Assembly (NCBI GenBank): GCA_946409645.1
Contig: CAMJXE010000022.1
Coordinates: 1 to 37,140, forward strand
Length of the DNA: 37,140 nucleotides
Reading direction: 5' to 3'
Source of the DNA: an uncultured Bacteroidales bacterium
GTDB lineage: Bacteria > Bacteroidota > Bacteroidia > Bacteroidales > WCHB1-69
A program made the position numbers and the translations under genes. The notes under the pieces were generated by a model. It was given only the letters and a program-made list of their open reading frames with translations. It had not been told where the DNA came from and made no database searches. Numbering within the stretch: position 1 is the stretch's first letter; each line of letters begins with the position of its first letter. Of the stretch, positions 16,720 to 26,800 are shown piece after piece.

Positions 16720-17637
16720 TCATTTCGACGACTCCTCGAACGTGACGTGCACCACGTCGCCGAAACTTTTCCCGATTTGCTTGCGGATGTCTTTGCGGAT
16801 GCCGATGATGAAGCAGGGCGTTCCCATCTTGACGATCTGGCCGTCGTAGGGCACACCGTCGAAGGTGGCGTGGACCGAAAGGCGGCCTTTGCCGTACAGG
16901 GCTTTGATGTCGAAGGGGACCTCCACATAGGCGGCGTCCATGTTCTCGTTTTGGAGGATCACCGCGTCGAATTCCATCCGTCGGGTCGCCCGCTCCTGTC
17001 CGTAAGATTCCTCAAACTTCCGTCTCAGCGCGGCCTCGTCATCGATGGTTTTGCGCAGGGCCTCCAGCCGTTCGGCGTTGGGGGAGTGGTCGAACCAGAG
17101 GTGCAGGTAGCCGCCGCGACCGTACTTCTCGCGCAAGTGCTGCACCATTCGCTCGTAGTGCCCCTCCTTGTCCAACTCGGGGTAGTGTTCCATGCCGTAT
17201 TGCACGGTGCGGCGGACGATGGTGTCGGGGTCGATGAAGCGGTCGGCCTCGGCCACGATGCGCCCGTATAGACTGCGCGGCGCGTGGCCGGAGGAGGCGC
17301 GGTGATCTTCCACGGCTTCTACCATCGTATGCAACTGGCTTTCCGTGAACCACTTCCGCAATTCGTTGTCGGCGAGCAGCATCCGCGCCGACACTTCGTG
17401 GTGGTGCTCCCGTCCCTCGCACAGCCCGATGTCGTGGTAGGCGGCGATGACATACACCATGTCCGCATCCACATTCATCTGCGCCGCCAAGTCCATGCTT
17501 TGCGAAATCACCATCCGCACGTGGTCGCGCTGGTGCGCCTTATCGAACTCGTCGTATAGCGGGATGATGAGCGCTTCGACATAATCGCGGATTTCTGGGG
17601 TAACGGAAAACTTGTTGCTATCAGGTAGATGGTTCAT
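16720..17637 (-). CDS. HD-domain phosphohydrolase fused to DUF1905
   Basis: A 305-residue protein with two domains. Residues of about 15-200 form an HD domain: H39, the H68-D69 pair in AAYHDIG, a histidine cluster at 78-80 and D132 complete a metal site, so it should hydrolyse a phosphate ester, probably of a nucleotide. Residues 221-305 ([24 protein letters not shown] through [14 protein letters not shown]) match DUF1905, a small beta-barrel usually found alone or with a YdeI-type domain. The join falls after a charged helix. The pairing is unusual as far as I know. It is a single-gene unit with a leader of about 90 bases. Confidence 0.8.
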   Translation of the reverse strand: MNHLPDSNKFSVTPEIRDYVEALIIPLYDEFDKAHQRDHVRMVISQSMDLAAQMNVDADMVYVIAAYHDIGLCEGREHHHEVSARMLLADNELRKWFTESQLHTMVEAVEDHRASSGHAPRSLYGRIVAEADRFIDPDTIVRRTVQYGMEHYPELDKEGHYERMVQHLREKYGRGGYLHLWFDHSPNAERLEALRKTIDDEAALRRKFEESYGQERATRRMEFDAVILQNENMDAAYVEVPFDIKALYGKGRLSVHATFDGVPYDGQIVKMGTPCFIIGIRKDIRKQIGKSFGDVVHVTFEESSK

Positions 17638-17735
17638 ATAACGTTCTTCTATTTATAATCGCTTTGTCGCATCAAATGGGCATTTCGTCACATTGAAAAA
17701 CTTTGTCGTAAGTTTGTTGGCGAGAAATATGGCGG

Positions 17736-17743
17736 CAAAAGTA
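17736..17743 (-). promoter_or_regulatory. Predicted -7 box for the HD-DUF1905 gene
   Basis: The minus strand reads TActTTTG followed by CCGCC, about 100 bases upstream of the ATG. No -33 element is evident. Confidence 0.5.
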
Positions 17744-17917
17744 CAAAATTTAGGGACGGACACATGGAGTTGCGGATAAATTCTCTTGTTTTTGCAAAAG
17801 TTAAAAATAATATTTACAATAAATTGTTAAAATAACAATATGTTTAAAACGCAATAGGTTAATATTCAGTGAGATAAGTTTTTTTTAAAAACTATATGAG
17901 GTCTGTTGTTTTTGTTG

Positions 17918-17925
17918 TATCTTTG
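17918..17925 (+). promoter_or_regulatory. Predicted -7 box for the coiled-coil nuclease-like gene
   Basis: TAtcTTTG followed by CGGC, 29 bases upstream of the ATG at 17955. No -33 element is evident. Confidence 0.5.
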
Positions 17926-17954
17926 CGGCATGTTTTTATTGAAAATCAAAGACT

Positions 17955-19046
17955 ATGAAAAATGAAGTAGCACAAAAGGATTTTGACATGCCGCAGTTGA
18001 GGCAGATGGTGTTGGATAATACCGAGAGAATAACAAAGAATGAATTGATAATCAGTCAAATGCGTATGGATAATCTTGAACAGACTCGCAAAGCTGTTGA
18101 GCGCGACGAACTGTTGGAGAACTCCCGCAGGGAACACGACCGCTGGGCGAAACGAATGAGAGCGACGTTAGATGAAATCGCGCTAATAATAAGAAGATCG
18201 CAGATTGAACAGGAAAAGCGTGATTGTGAGCGGGAGAAGCGTATGCGGGAACATGAGGCACAGTCTGCGGAGAACGACAGGAAGATGCGGGAACGGATGG
18301 AGGAAAACGACAGGAAGATGCATGAAGAGTTCAAGGAGAACGACAGGAAGATGCGTGAAGAGTTCAAGGAGAACGAAAGGAAGATGCGGGAACAGATCGC
18401 GGAGAACGACAGGGAGATGCGGGAACAGTTCAAGGAGAACGAAAGATGGATGAAGGAGCAGTTCGCGGAGAACGACAGATGGATGAAGGAGCAGCTCGCG
18501 GAGAACGACAGGAAGATGCGGGAACGGATGGAAGAGAGCGACAGGAAGCTGAAGAAACAGTTCGAGGAAACCGAAAAGCAGCTGAAAGATACCTCGTTGG
18601 AAGTGAAGCGGCTGTCCCGTCAGCTCAACGGTACCACGGGGCATATCGTGGAAGGTCTGGTCAGCTCTTCGACAGAGAGGATTTTCCAGAAAGCCGGACT
18701 CGATTTGCACAACAGCGGCAAGAATCTGAAAAGGAGTCTTCCGTCTGAACATATTGCGATGGAGGTGGATGTCCTACTTAGTAATGAGGAAATCGCAGTT
18801 CCAGTAGAAGTCAAGACCAACTGCACGAAGGACGACATACGCAGATTCCTTCATCAGATGGGACAATTCCGGCGGCTGTTTCCCGAATATGACGGCAAGG
18901 AGGTCTTCGCCGCTATCGCCGCCATCAATTACGAGAAGGGTGTTGCGGAACTCGCCCATAAAGAAAATCTCCTTGTCATCCGTGTCAACAGCGATGACAT
19001 CTTCTCCATCGACCCATTCAAGAGGGAAGACTTGCTGAAATTCTGA
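17955..19046 (+). CDS. Hendecad coiled-coil protein with PD-(D/E)XK-like C-terminus
   Basis: A 363-residue protein. Residues 1-105 are charged helix. Residues 106-204 are nine consecutive 11-residue repeats of the form ENDRKMREQFK, giving a long right-handed (hendecad) coiled coil. Residues of about 228-363 form an alpha/beta domain in which AMEVDVLL (E270, D272) and VPVEVKTN (E285-x-K287) supply the acidic and lysine residues of a PD-(D/E)XK nuclease-like fold. This resembles DUF3782-type proteins often annotated as hypothetical; whether they cut DNA is unknown. It is a single-gene unit with its own promoter and no obvious partner. No membrane segment or signal peptide is present. Confidence 0.75.
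   Translation: MKNEVAQKDFDMPQLRQMVLDNTERITKNELIISQMRMDNLEQTRKAVERDELLENSRREHDRWAKRMRATLDEIALIIRRSQIEQEKRDCEREKRMREHEAQSAENDRKMRERMEENDRKMHEEFKENDRKMREEFKENERKMREQIAENDREMREQFKENERWMKEQFAENDRWMKEQLAENDRKMRERMEESDRKLKKQFEETEKQLKDTSLEVKRLSRQLNGTTGHIVEGLVSSSTERIFQKAGLDLHNSGKNLKRSLPSEHIAMEVDVLLSNEEIAVPVEVKTNCTKDDIRRFLHQMGQFRRLFPEYDGKEVFAAIAAINYEKGVAELAHKENLLVIRVNSDDIFSIDPFKREDLLKF
18270..18566 (+). repeat. 33-bp coding minisatellite
   Basis: Nine tandem 33-bp units encode the 11-residue repeats at residues 106-204. Most share GAGAACGACAGGAAGATGCG-like cores. In-frame gain or loss of units would change coiled-coil length without a frameshift. Confidence 0.85.
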
Positions 19047-19292
19047 GGTTGAAACCTGAGACTTGAAGACAGAACAGAAACGGCGTGTCTCCGAAACGCC
19101 TGCACCCTCTGCTTGCCAAAAGGATTCCTCAAACTTTCGTTTCAGCCATAATGTTTCCCTGCTTTGGTATTGCAAAAAATCAAAAAATTTAAGTTTCGCA
19201 TGTTTGATTTCCAATCATAAGTATCTCAGAAAAAAAAACTTTTTGCTGCCAATGCCTTATTGTTGGCGATGTCAACACTCTCGTTCGCACAC

Positions 19293-19392
19293 TGTTTCCG
19301 GCCACGGCACACTGTGCCGGGCGGGCGAACTCCCTTTCTAAAATAGAAGGGGAATTGGCTTCGGCCGCAGCTGCCCGCTGTGGCCGGGAACA
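19293..19392 (+). ncRNA. Candidate 100-nt multibranched structured RNA
   Basis: TGTTTCCGGCCAC (19293-19305) pairs with GTGGCCGGGAACA (19380-19392), 13 bp. Inside are GGCAC-ACT-GTGCC (19306-19318), a second stem GCGGGC/GCCCGC (19321-19326 with 19373-19378), a 10-bp hairpin TCCCTTTCTA/TAGAAGGGGA with an AAA loop (19331-19353), and GGC-TTCG-GCC with a UUCG tetraloop. Both wobble pairs are U-G in the plus-strand transcript and would be A-C mismatches in the other. A pyrimidine tract ending in T-runs follows at about 19393-19421. No known RNA class was recognised. It lies upstream of the predicted clpB promoter, so it is probably a separate transcript. Confidence 0.5.
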
Positions 19393-19486
19393 TTCTTCTC
19401 ACACTTGTTTTCTTCTTTTTTAACATGCGAAACTTGAGTCAAAAAGCTTGCATTTTTATAGATGGATAGAAGAGTTATGCTGACAA

Positions 19487-19519
19487 TTTGTCATATATTA
19501 GTCGTTGGCAATGTTTTTG
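19487..19519 (+). promoter_or_regulatory. Predicted clpB promoter
   Basis: TTTG at 19487-19490, then 21 bases, then TGttTTTG at 19512-19519 followed by C. The -7 box has one mismatch to TAnnTTTG, which may mean weaker basal activity. No CIRCE element was seen. Confidence 0.4.
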
Positions 19520-19544
19520 CAAAAGGGAAAGCGTTTTACAAATG

Positions 19545-19551
19545 AAAGGAG
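19545..19551 (+). promoter_or_regulatory. Shine-Dalgarno sequence of clpB
   Basis: AAAGGAG lies 9 bases before the clpB ATG. A good Shine-Dalgarno is unusual in this window and suggests efficient initiation. Confidence 0.55.
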
Positions 19552-19560
19552 AAAAAAACA

Positions 19561-22158
<2,598 letters not shown>

Positions 22159-22160
22159 GA

Positions 22161-22189
22161 AAAAAAAGCGGCGATTCGCCGCTTTTTTT
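22161..22189. terminator. Bidirectional terminator between clpB and the nitroreductase gene
   Basis: AAAAAAAGCGGCG (22161-22173) pairs perfectly with CGCCGCTTTTTTT (22177-22189) around ATT. The A- and T-runs make it a terminator on both strands, serving two convergent genes. Confidence 0.9.
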
Positions 22190-22193
22190 GTTT

Positions 22194-22832
22194 CTATTCG
22201 ATAATCAGTTCTTTCCAGCGAACTTTCGGAACAATGTGCGTGCCGTTTTCGCGGTAGTAGGCGTGGCTTTCGTCGGCAGTAATCTCCTTCAACCGAATCT
22301 CCTCACCTCCCTTGCCGATGGCGAGGATGAGCACAGGCGGGCAGGGGAGCGCAAATTCTTCTTCGATCTTCTTTGCGTTGAACGCACCGATAATGATACC
22401 GTTATAGCCCAACTCGACCGCTTTCAGCAGCATGCTTTGCGCTGCGATGCCCATATCCACGTGAACCATTTTGCTTTCGGGAATGGTACTGCAAATAATA
22501 ATGAAGGCTTTCGGTTCGGTGCCCGGAAAGGGCAGGTGCAACTCCGGCAACATGCCTCCCAGCTTGATGGTTTCCAACACTTTTTCCGCCCCTGTCTCCT
22601 CTGTGACTAGCTTGAAGCGCAAAGCTTGCTGGTTCTTGGCGGACGGCAGCAACGGGTTCACCGCCACAATCTTCTCCAACGTGCTTTCCGAAACTCTGTA
22701 CGCCTGGTCATACCCGCGATAGCTCCGGTTTTTCTTGAACAACGAATCCAAAGAATTGCCGGCGGATTTATACACCACCTTTTTCTTGCTGTTGTATTCG
22801 TCGAATTTGTTCTCTATGTAATTGTCTGCCAT
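22194..22832 (-). CDS. Nitroreductase family protein
   Basis: A 212-residue FMN-dependent nitroreductase-like oxidoreductase. RSYRGYDQ (36-43) corresponds to the RRSxR FMN-phosphate-binding region. PLLPSAKNQQALRFKLV fits the central A/P-SaxNxQ-x-W/R-F motif. HVDMGIAAQSMLLKAVELGYNGIIIG covers the dimer-interface helix and the glycine loop. It would reduce nitro, quinone or related substrates with NAD(P)H; the substrate is not predictable. It lies 31 bp after the sugar dehydrogenase gene on the same strand, separated by four 8-bp tandem units, and ends at the bidirectional terminator, so it may be the last gene of that operon. Confidence 0.88.
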   Translation of the reverse strand: MADNYIENKFDEYNSKKKVVYKSAGNSLDSLFKKNRSYRGYDQAYRVSESTLEKIVAVNPLLPSAKNQQALRFKLVTEETGAEKVLETIKLGGMLPELHLPFPGTEPKAFIIICSTIPESKMVHVDMGIAAQSMLLKAVELGYNGIIIGAFNAKKIEEEFALPCPPVLILAIGKGGEEIRLKEITADESHAYYRENGTHIVPKVRWKELIIE

Positions 22833-22838
22833 TTTTAG

Positions 22839-22870
22839 TTTACAGGTTTACGGGCTTACGGGTTTACAGG
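22839..22870. repeat. 8-bp tandem repeat, four units
   Basis: TTTACAGG, TTTACGGG, CTTACGGG and TTTACAGG follow one another without gaps. The array supplies the stop codon of the sugar dehydrogenase and fills most of the gap to the nitroreductase gene. Confidence 0.7.
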
Positions 22871-24159
22871 CTCCAATACGTCATATTTTTTACCACGTTG
22901 CGGTACAATCCTTTGACGTCAACGAAGATGCCATTGCCGATGGAATGTTGTTGGAAATACTCTTCCGAAAGTTTTTTGTACTCATTGTGTGCGACAGCGA
23001 GGATGATGGCGTTGTAAGGACCTTCGGGCTTGGCTTTCAGCTCGATGCCATAGCATTTCTTTACCTCATCGGGGTCAGCGAAAGGATCGATGACATCCAC
23101 GAGGACGCCGAAATCACGCAGCTCGTGGATGATATCGACGACTTTGGAGTTGCGGATGTCGGCCACATTCTCCTTGAAAGTGAGTCCCATAACCAGCACG
23201 CGGGCGTTCATGGCGGGTTTGCCTGAGGCGATGATCTTCTTGACCACATTCTTGGCGATGTATCCGCCCATGGAGTCGTTGACGAATCGGCCGGCGGAAA
23301 TCACCTGTGTGTGGTATTTCAGTTCGGCGGCCTTGTGCACAAGATAGTAGGGGTCCACGCCGATGCAATGCCCACCTACCAATCCAGGGAAGAACTTCAT
23401 AAAGTTCCATTTGGTGCCGGCAGCCTCGATCACGTCATACGTGTTGATGCCCATGCGACCGAACAAAATCGAAAGCTCGTTCATCAAGGCGATGTTGACA
23501 TCGCGCTGGGTGTTCTCGATGATCTTGGCTGCTTCGGCCACTTTGACGCTCGGGGCGCGGTGCACGCCGGGTTGTACCACCAGTTCGTACGTTTTCGCAA
23601 TCTGTTCTAAGGATTCGCCATCACAACCGGAGACGATTTTGACGGTCTTCTCCAAAGTGTGAACTTTCTCGCCGGGATTGATGCGCTCGGGAGAGTATCC
23701 GAATTTGAAATCCACACCCGCTTTCAATCCGGAGAGCTGTTCCAAAATAGGCAAGCAGTCCTCTTCGGTGCATCCAGGATAAACTGTGGATTCATAGACC
23801 ACATAGTCGCCTTTTTTCAGAACTTTGCCAACCGACTTAGTGGCGCCAAGCAATGGCTTGAGATCGGGTTTGTTGTTTTTGTCGATGGGAGTAGGTACGG
23901 CCACGATGTAAAACTTAGCCTTGGCTAAATTGTCCAATGAGGAGGTGAACAGGATGTCTGCATTTTCGAAGATACTGTCTTCCAGTTCTTTGCAGGGGTC
24001 TTTGCCTGTCCGCATCACGTCCAAATGCGACTCGTTGATATCGAAACCGATGACGGAGGCTTTGTGTGCGAAGGCCATCGCCAAAGGAAGTCCGACATAA
24101 CCCAAACCAATCACACCGATTTTGGCATTTTTGCTTAAAATTTCATCGTATATGGCCAT
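22864..24159 (-). CDS. Nucleotide sugar dehydrogenase, UDP-HexNAc 6-dehydrogenase type
   Basis: A 431-residue UDP-sugar dehydrogenase that oxidises C6 of a UDP-sugar to a uronic acid in two NAD-dependent steps. The Rossmann glycine motif GLGYVG is at 18-23, VPTPID at 88-93, YESTVYPG at 122-129 and the catalytic Cys at 265 in GGHCIGVDPYY. GINTYDVIEAAGTKWNFMKFFPGLVGGH resembles the TviB/WbpA/WecC group acting on UDP-GlcNAc or UDP-ManNAc, more than UDP-glucose dehydrogenase. The product would feed capsule or O-antigen synthesis, although no polysaccharide locus is here. It follows the DUF4954 gene after 21 bp, so they are probably co-transcribed. Confidence 0.92.
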   Translation of the reverse strand: MAIYDEILSKNAKIGVIGLGYVGLPLAMAFAHKASVIGFDINESHLDVMRTGKDPCKELEDSIFENADILFTSSLDNLAKAKFYIVAVPTPIDKNNKPDLKPLLGATKSVGKVLKKGDYVVYESTVYPGCTEEDCLPILEQLSGLKAGVDFKFGYSPERINPGEKVHTLEKTVKIVSGCDGESLEQIAKTYELVVQPGVHRAPSVKVAEAAKIIENTQRDVNIALMNELSILFGRMGINTYDVIEAAGTKWNFMKFFPGLVGGHCIGVDPYYLVHKAAELKYHTQVISAGRFVNDSMGGYIAKNVVKKIIASGKPAMNARVLVMGLTFKENVADIRNSKVVDIIHELRDFGVLVDVIDPFADPDEVKKCYGIELKAKPEGPYNAIILAVAHNEYKKLSEEYFQQHSIGNGIFVDVKGLYRNVVKNMTYWSL

Positions 24160-24180
24160 ATTATTGCTGATTTTCGACTG

Positions 24181-25929
24181 TTAATGTAGGATTTTGTCCA
24201 ATTTTTCTTTTTCTTGTAAGGCGGTCTGACAAATGTTGTCATCCATCACCTCTTTCTTTTTATAAGGGAATAAGGGATTGGTCAATCGGAATTCGGTGCT
24301 TAAATCCTTGGCCCTTTCTACTATAACTCGTTCATAGAAGCGTTTTTGTGCTGTAATAGCCTCTCGGTTTAGCTCAAGGATACGGGTCGGCGTGACTTCA
24401 CCCTCACACAAATAGGGCAACAGGTTCAACGCGTCATTGAAAGACATAAAAGAGCCGTTTTCATCTGTAAAATCCAACTGCAATGCATGTGCCTCTTTCA
24501 ACGAGGATGTGTTGCAGATTTGACGCCATTGTTCAGTGGTCAGAATGTTTCCGCCGGCGTTAATCCACTGTAGTTCAGTGTTGACTTTTAGAATGTCAAT
24601 CAAGTTTTCCGGTTTGTTGTTGAAGATGCCTTCTGCTAACATGTAGCAGAGCATCATTTCACGGTAGGCAGCTATGGCCTCTTTCTCTTTGAGGACGCGC
24701 ACCGGCCGGTTCGACATCTCCATCTTGGGCAGATCCACTTTGCCGGCTAAATGTTGGGAGAGTAAACGGTGATTTTCCTTTACAATCTGTATAGTGTCAG
24801 GTGCCAGAGGTTTGTATTCATAGTATTGTGTGTATTTGATGCGTTTGTCACGGTTTTGGTACTTCCATTCGTTGCGCATGAGGGCGTAGGCGTTGTGCAT
24901 CCACCAGAAGGCGGGCAGGATTTCCAAACAACCGTCCTTTACGTTGTTGTTAACCAGCGAGAAAGCGAACGGGATGGAGAGAGGTCTCGGGTAGTCGCCT
25001 TTGGCGATGAGGGTGTAAGGGGCAAAAAAGCAAGGAAATGCCAACGAGGAGCAGAGTCCAGGCCAGAAACCGCGGCCCGCCACCAAATCGACATCGTTTT
25101 TGCGTCCGTTGTGGTTGGAACCGAGCGTGGCGCCGGCGGCGACATTGCTCTGCCCTTGGATGTGCGCAGCGATGAGGAACGAATTGCTGTGGTGTTGTTC
25201 GTGGCAAGGGTAGAGGAAGGCGTGACCGACCTCGCAACCGGAAATATGGCTATTGTCGCCCACGGCGGACTGATACACCCGTGCCCCTTCCGCGACGCTA
25301 ACCTGCTGTCCGACAAGCACATCTGCGAGATATGCGCGGGAATCGATGTGCGCACCCTTGTGCACGATGGCGTTGCGCAGGATGACTCCGGTACCGATGC
25401 GGGCGGGCTCTTTTTCCGAAGAGGAAATCCATGCGTGCTCTATCTCGCAACAGCCTGATAATTCAGCGAATGCGTCGATGTGGACATTGAGGATCGAGGT
25501 GACATTTTCGATGGTGCAGTTCGCTCCGATGCAACCTTGCTTCTCCGTTGGTGTTTCGTGTTCGAACAGCGTGGGATTTCCCGTGCAGAGGCACTGGAAA
25601 ACATCGGTGGAGTTCATTTCCGGCACTGCTACTGCTTGAAAACGACCGTCTTCGTTGCATAGTTCCAATGGGTAACCGTAGTGCTCCTCGGTGAAGGTGA
25701 GCGATCCGATGTTGGAGATCCGGGTGTTTGCACCAATATGGTAGTTGGAAATATGTAAAACATTGGACATCACAACGTTATCCTCAATGTTCACGTTGCC
25801 ATGAAAGTGGCAGTTGCGGATATTTAAAACAGAAAAAGTGCGGACGACGGAAATGGTGTTCCAGTCGTCTGCACTATTGTTCTGCTGTATCAGCTGGCTG
25901 ATCTCAGCGTCTGTGAGCGATCGCCACAT
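24181..25929 (-). CDS. DUF4954 family left-handed beta-helix protein
   Basis: A 582-residue Bacteroidota protein matching DUF4954. The first 300 residues or so carry irregular hexapeptide repeats (for example NIEDNVVMSNVLHISNYHIGANTRISNIG and GTGVILRNAIVHKGAHIDSRAYLADVLVG), the hallmark of a left-handed beta-helix as in sugar acyltransferases. GSNHNGRKNDVDLVAGRGFWPGLCSSLAFP is a strongly conserved family block. The C-terminal 220 residues are helical. A nucleotidyl- or acyltransferase-like role on sugars is plausible but not established. It sits 12 bp after the DUF4412 gene and 21 bp before the sugar dehydrogenase, which fits a role in envelope sugar metabolism. It is somewhat shorter than the family members I recall. 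Confidence 0.85.
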   Translation of the reverse strand: MWRSLTDAEISQLIQQNNSADDWNTISVVRTFSVLNIRNCHFHGNVNIEDNVVMSNVLHISNYHIGANTRISNIGSLTFTEEHYGYPLELCNEDGRFQAVAVPEMNSTDVFQCLCTGNPTLFEHETPTEKQGCIGANCTIENVTSILNVHIDAFAELSGCCEIEHAWISSSEKEPARIGTGVILRNAIVHKGAHIDSRAYLADVLVGQQVSVAEGARVYQSAVGDNSHISGCEVGHAFLYPCHEQHHSNSFLIAAHIQGQSNVAAGATLGSNHNGRKNDVDLVAGRGFWPGLCSSLAFPCFFAPYTLIAKGDYPRPLSIPFAFSLVNNNVKDGCLEILPAFWWMHNAYALMRNEWKYQNRDKRIKYTQYYEYKPLAPDTIQIVKENHRLLSQHLAGKVDLPKMEMSNRPVRVLKEKEAIAAYREMMLCYMLAEGIFNNKPENLIDILKVNTELQWINAGGNILTTEQWRQICNTSSLKEAHALQLDFTDENGSFMSFNDALNLLPYLCEGEVTPTRILELNREAITAQKRFYERVIVERAKDLSTEFRLTNPLFPYKKKEVMDDNICQTALQEKEKLDKILH

Positions 25930-25941
25930 AATAGTTGCGGA

Positions 25942-26649
25942 TTATTCGTCTTCGCCAAGAAGCTGTTTTTTCAGCTCATTGAGATCTTCCGGAGCATCTT
26001 TGAGGTCTTTTGCGTCGGAAGGAAGCAGGAACTCCGTGGCTTTCACCTTCTTGTTGGGTGTCACTTTGGTAGCAGTGGTGATAACGGTGATTTCTGAACC
26101 ATCATATTCGGTTTTAGCCTCCGTGCAGAGCGGATAGCCTTTCAGACCAGGATACTGAGCGTAGTTGATTTCGTCACCCAGACCGAGTTCATCCGTGACC
26201 CATAATGTCACTGTGGTTTCCTCATCCGTTTCCAAATCGGTGGCTTTCACGAGCACCTTTTTACAGTTATAACCAGCGATGGATTTTGTCTCTGTAGTGT
26301 ATTCATAATCCATTTTGATGTTTGCTCTGTCTTTGTCGAGTTCATCGGCAGTCTTTTTGACATAATATTTTCCATAACCGGGAAGATCGAGGACAATGCT
26401 CAGGGTTTTGGAGTTGCCATTGAAGATCTGGATCAAGTCGAAACCATAGTTCGCATTGATTCTCCAGTTGTTGCCCATGACGATGTATTCCTGAGTTTGT
26501 TCGGATAAAGCAGAGAGGAAATTAGGGTCGTCGGTGCCGATAGCAGTGTTTTCAAAAGTGATGTTGCCAGCGAAAGGTTTTTGCGCGAAAGTGCTGACAC
26601 TGAGGATCATCACAGCGATGATCATGAATAAACGATTCATTTTTTTCAT
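25942..26649 (-). CDS. DUF4412 family secreted protein
   Basis: A 235-residue protein with a Sec signal peptide (LFMIIAVMILSVSTFAQ, cleavage after about residue 22). The mature part matches DUF4412: it begins with a GNITFEN strand, and the rest is beta-rich with YNCKKVLVKA and VTLWVTDELG segments, then KVKATEFLLPSDAK near the end. The fold resembles outer-membrane lipoprotein carriers (LolA-like), but the function is unknown. It is the first gene of a minus-strand run with DUF4954, sugar dehydrogenase and nitroreductase genes. The ATG at 26649 and one three codons later are both possible starts. Confidence 0.8.
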   Translation of the reverse strand: MKKMNRLFMIIAVMILSVSTFAQKPFAGNITFENTAIGTDDPNFLSALSEQTQEYIVMGNNWRINANYGFDLIQIFNGNSKTLSIVLDLPGYGKYYVKKTADELDKDRANIKMDYEYTTETKSIAGYNCKKVLVKATDLETDEETTVTLWVTDELGLGDEINYAQYPGLKGYPLCTEAKTEYDGSEITVITTATKVTPNKKVKATEFLLPSDAKDLKDAPEDLNELKKQLLGEDE

Positions 26650-26696
26650 TTTTTCCTAAGTATTTTGGTTATAATTATCCATTTTATTTCAAACGG

Positions 26697-26704
26697 CAAA
26701 GATA
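26697..26704 (-). promoter_or_regulatory. Predicted -7 box for the DUF4412-DUF4954-dehydrogenase operon
   Basis: The minus strand reads TAtcTTTG followed by CCG, about 48-55 bases upstream of the DUF4412 start. No TTG -33 element is apparent. Confidence 0.5.
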
Positions 26705-26748
26705 TAAAATTTACTGAAAAGTTTAAACGGAAAAAAACATTTTACATG

Positions 26749-26777
26749 TTGTCAGTTTCCAAGATTTTTTATTTTTG
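26749..26777 (+). promoter_or_regulatory. Predicted promoter of the response regulator
   Basis: TTG at 26749-26751, then 18 bases, then TAttTTTG at 26770-26777 followed by C. The ATG at 26801 is 23 bases further on. Confidence 0.6.
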
Positions 26778-26800
26778 CTCTTTCATTTTAAATTGTAAGA

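Larger units (their letters stand above)
17638..17954. other. AT-rich divergent promoter region
   Basis: 317 bp with no gene, holding the -7 boxes of the HD gene (17736-17743, minus) and of the coiled-coil gene (17918-17925, plus). Apart from these, nothing structured was seen. Confidence 0.6.
19047..19560. other. 514-bp intergenic region upstream of clpB
   Basis: No credible gene. In order it holds a small palindrome AGGTT-GA-AACCT overlapping the upstream stop, a GGCGT/ACGCC hairpin at about 19082-19100, a stretch at about 19110-19150 whose minus-strand translation resembles part of the HD protein, an A/T-rich block, the folded RNA candidate at 19293-19392, and the clpB promoter. Confidence 0.55.

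Noticed and set aside
18183-18752. Long minus-strand frame opposite the coiled-coil gene
   Set aside because: It mirrors the 33-bp repeat array; its repeated LFPHLPVVL pattern is a shadow of the coding minisatellite.
19293-19392. SRP (4.5S) RNA or tRNA-like gene
   Set aside because: The size fits SRP RNA, but the conserved GGAAGGAAGCAG-type tetraloop region is missing, and there is no acceptor/TPsiC arm as in tRNA.
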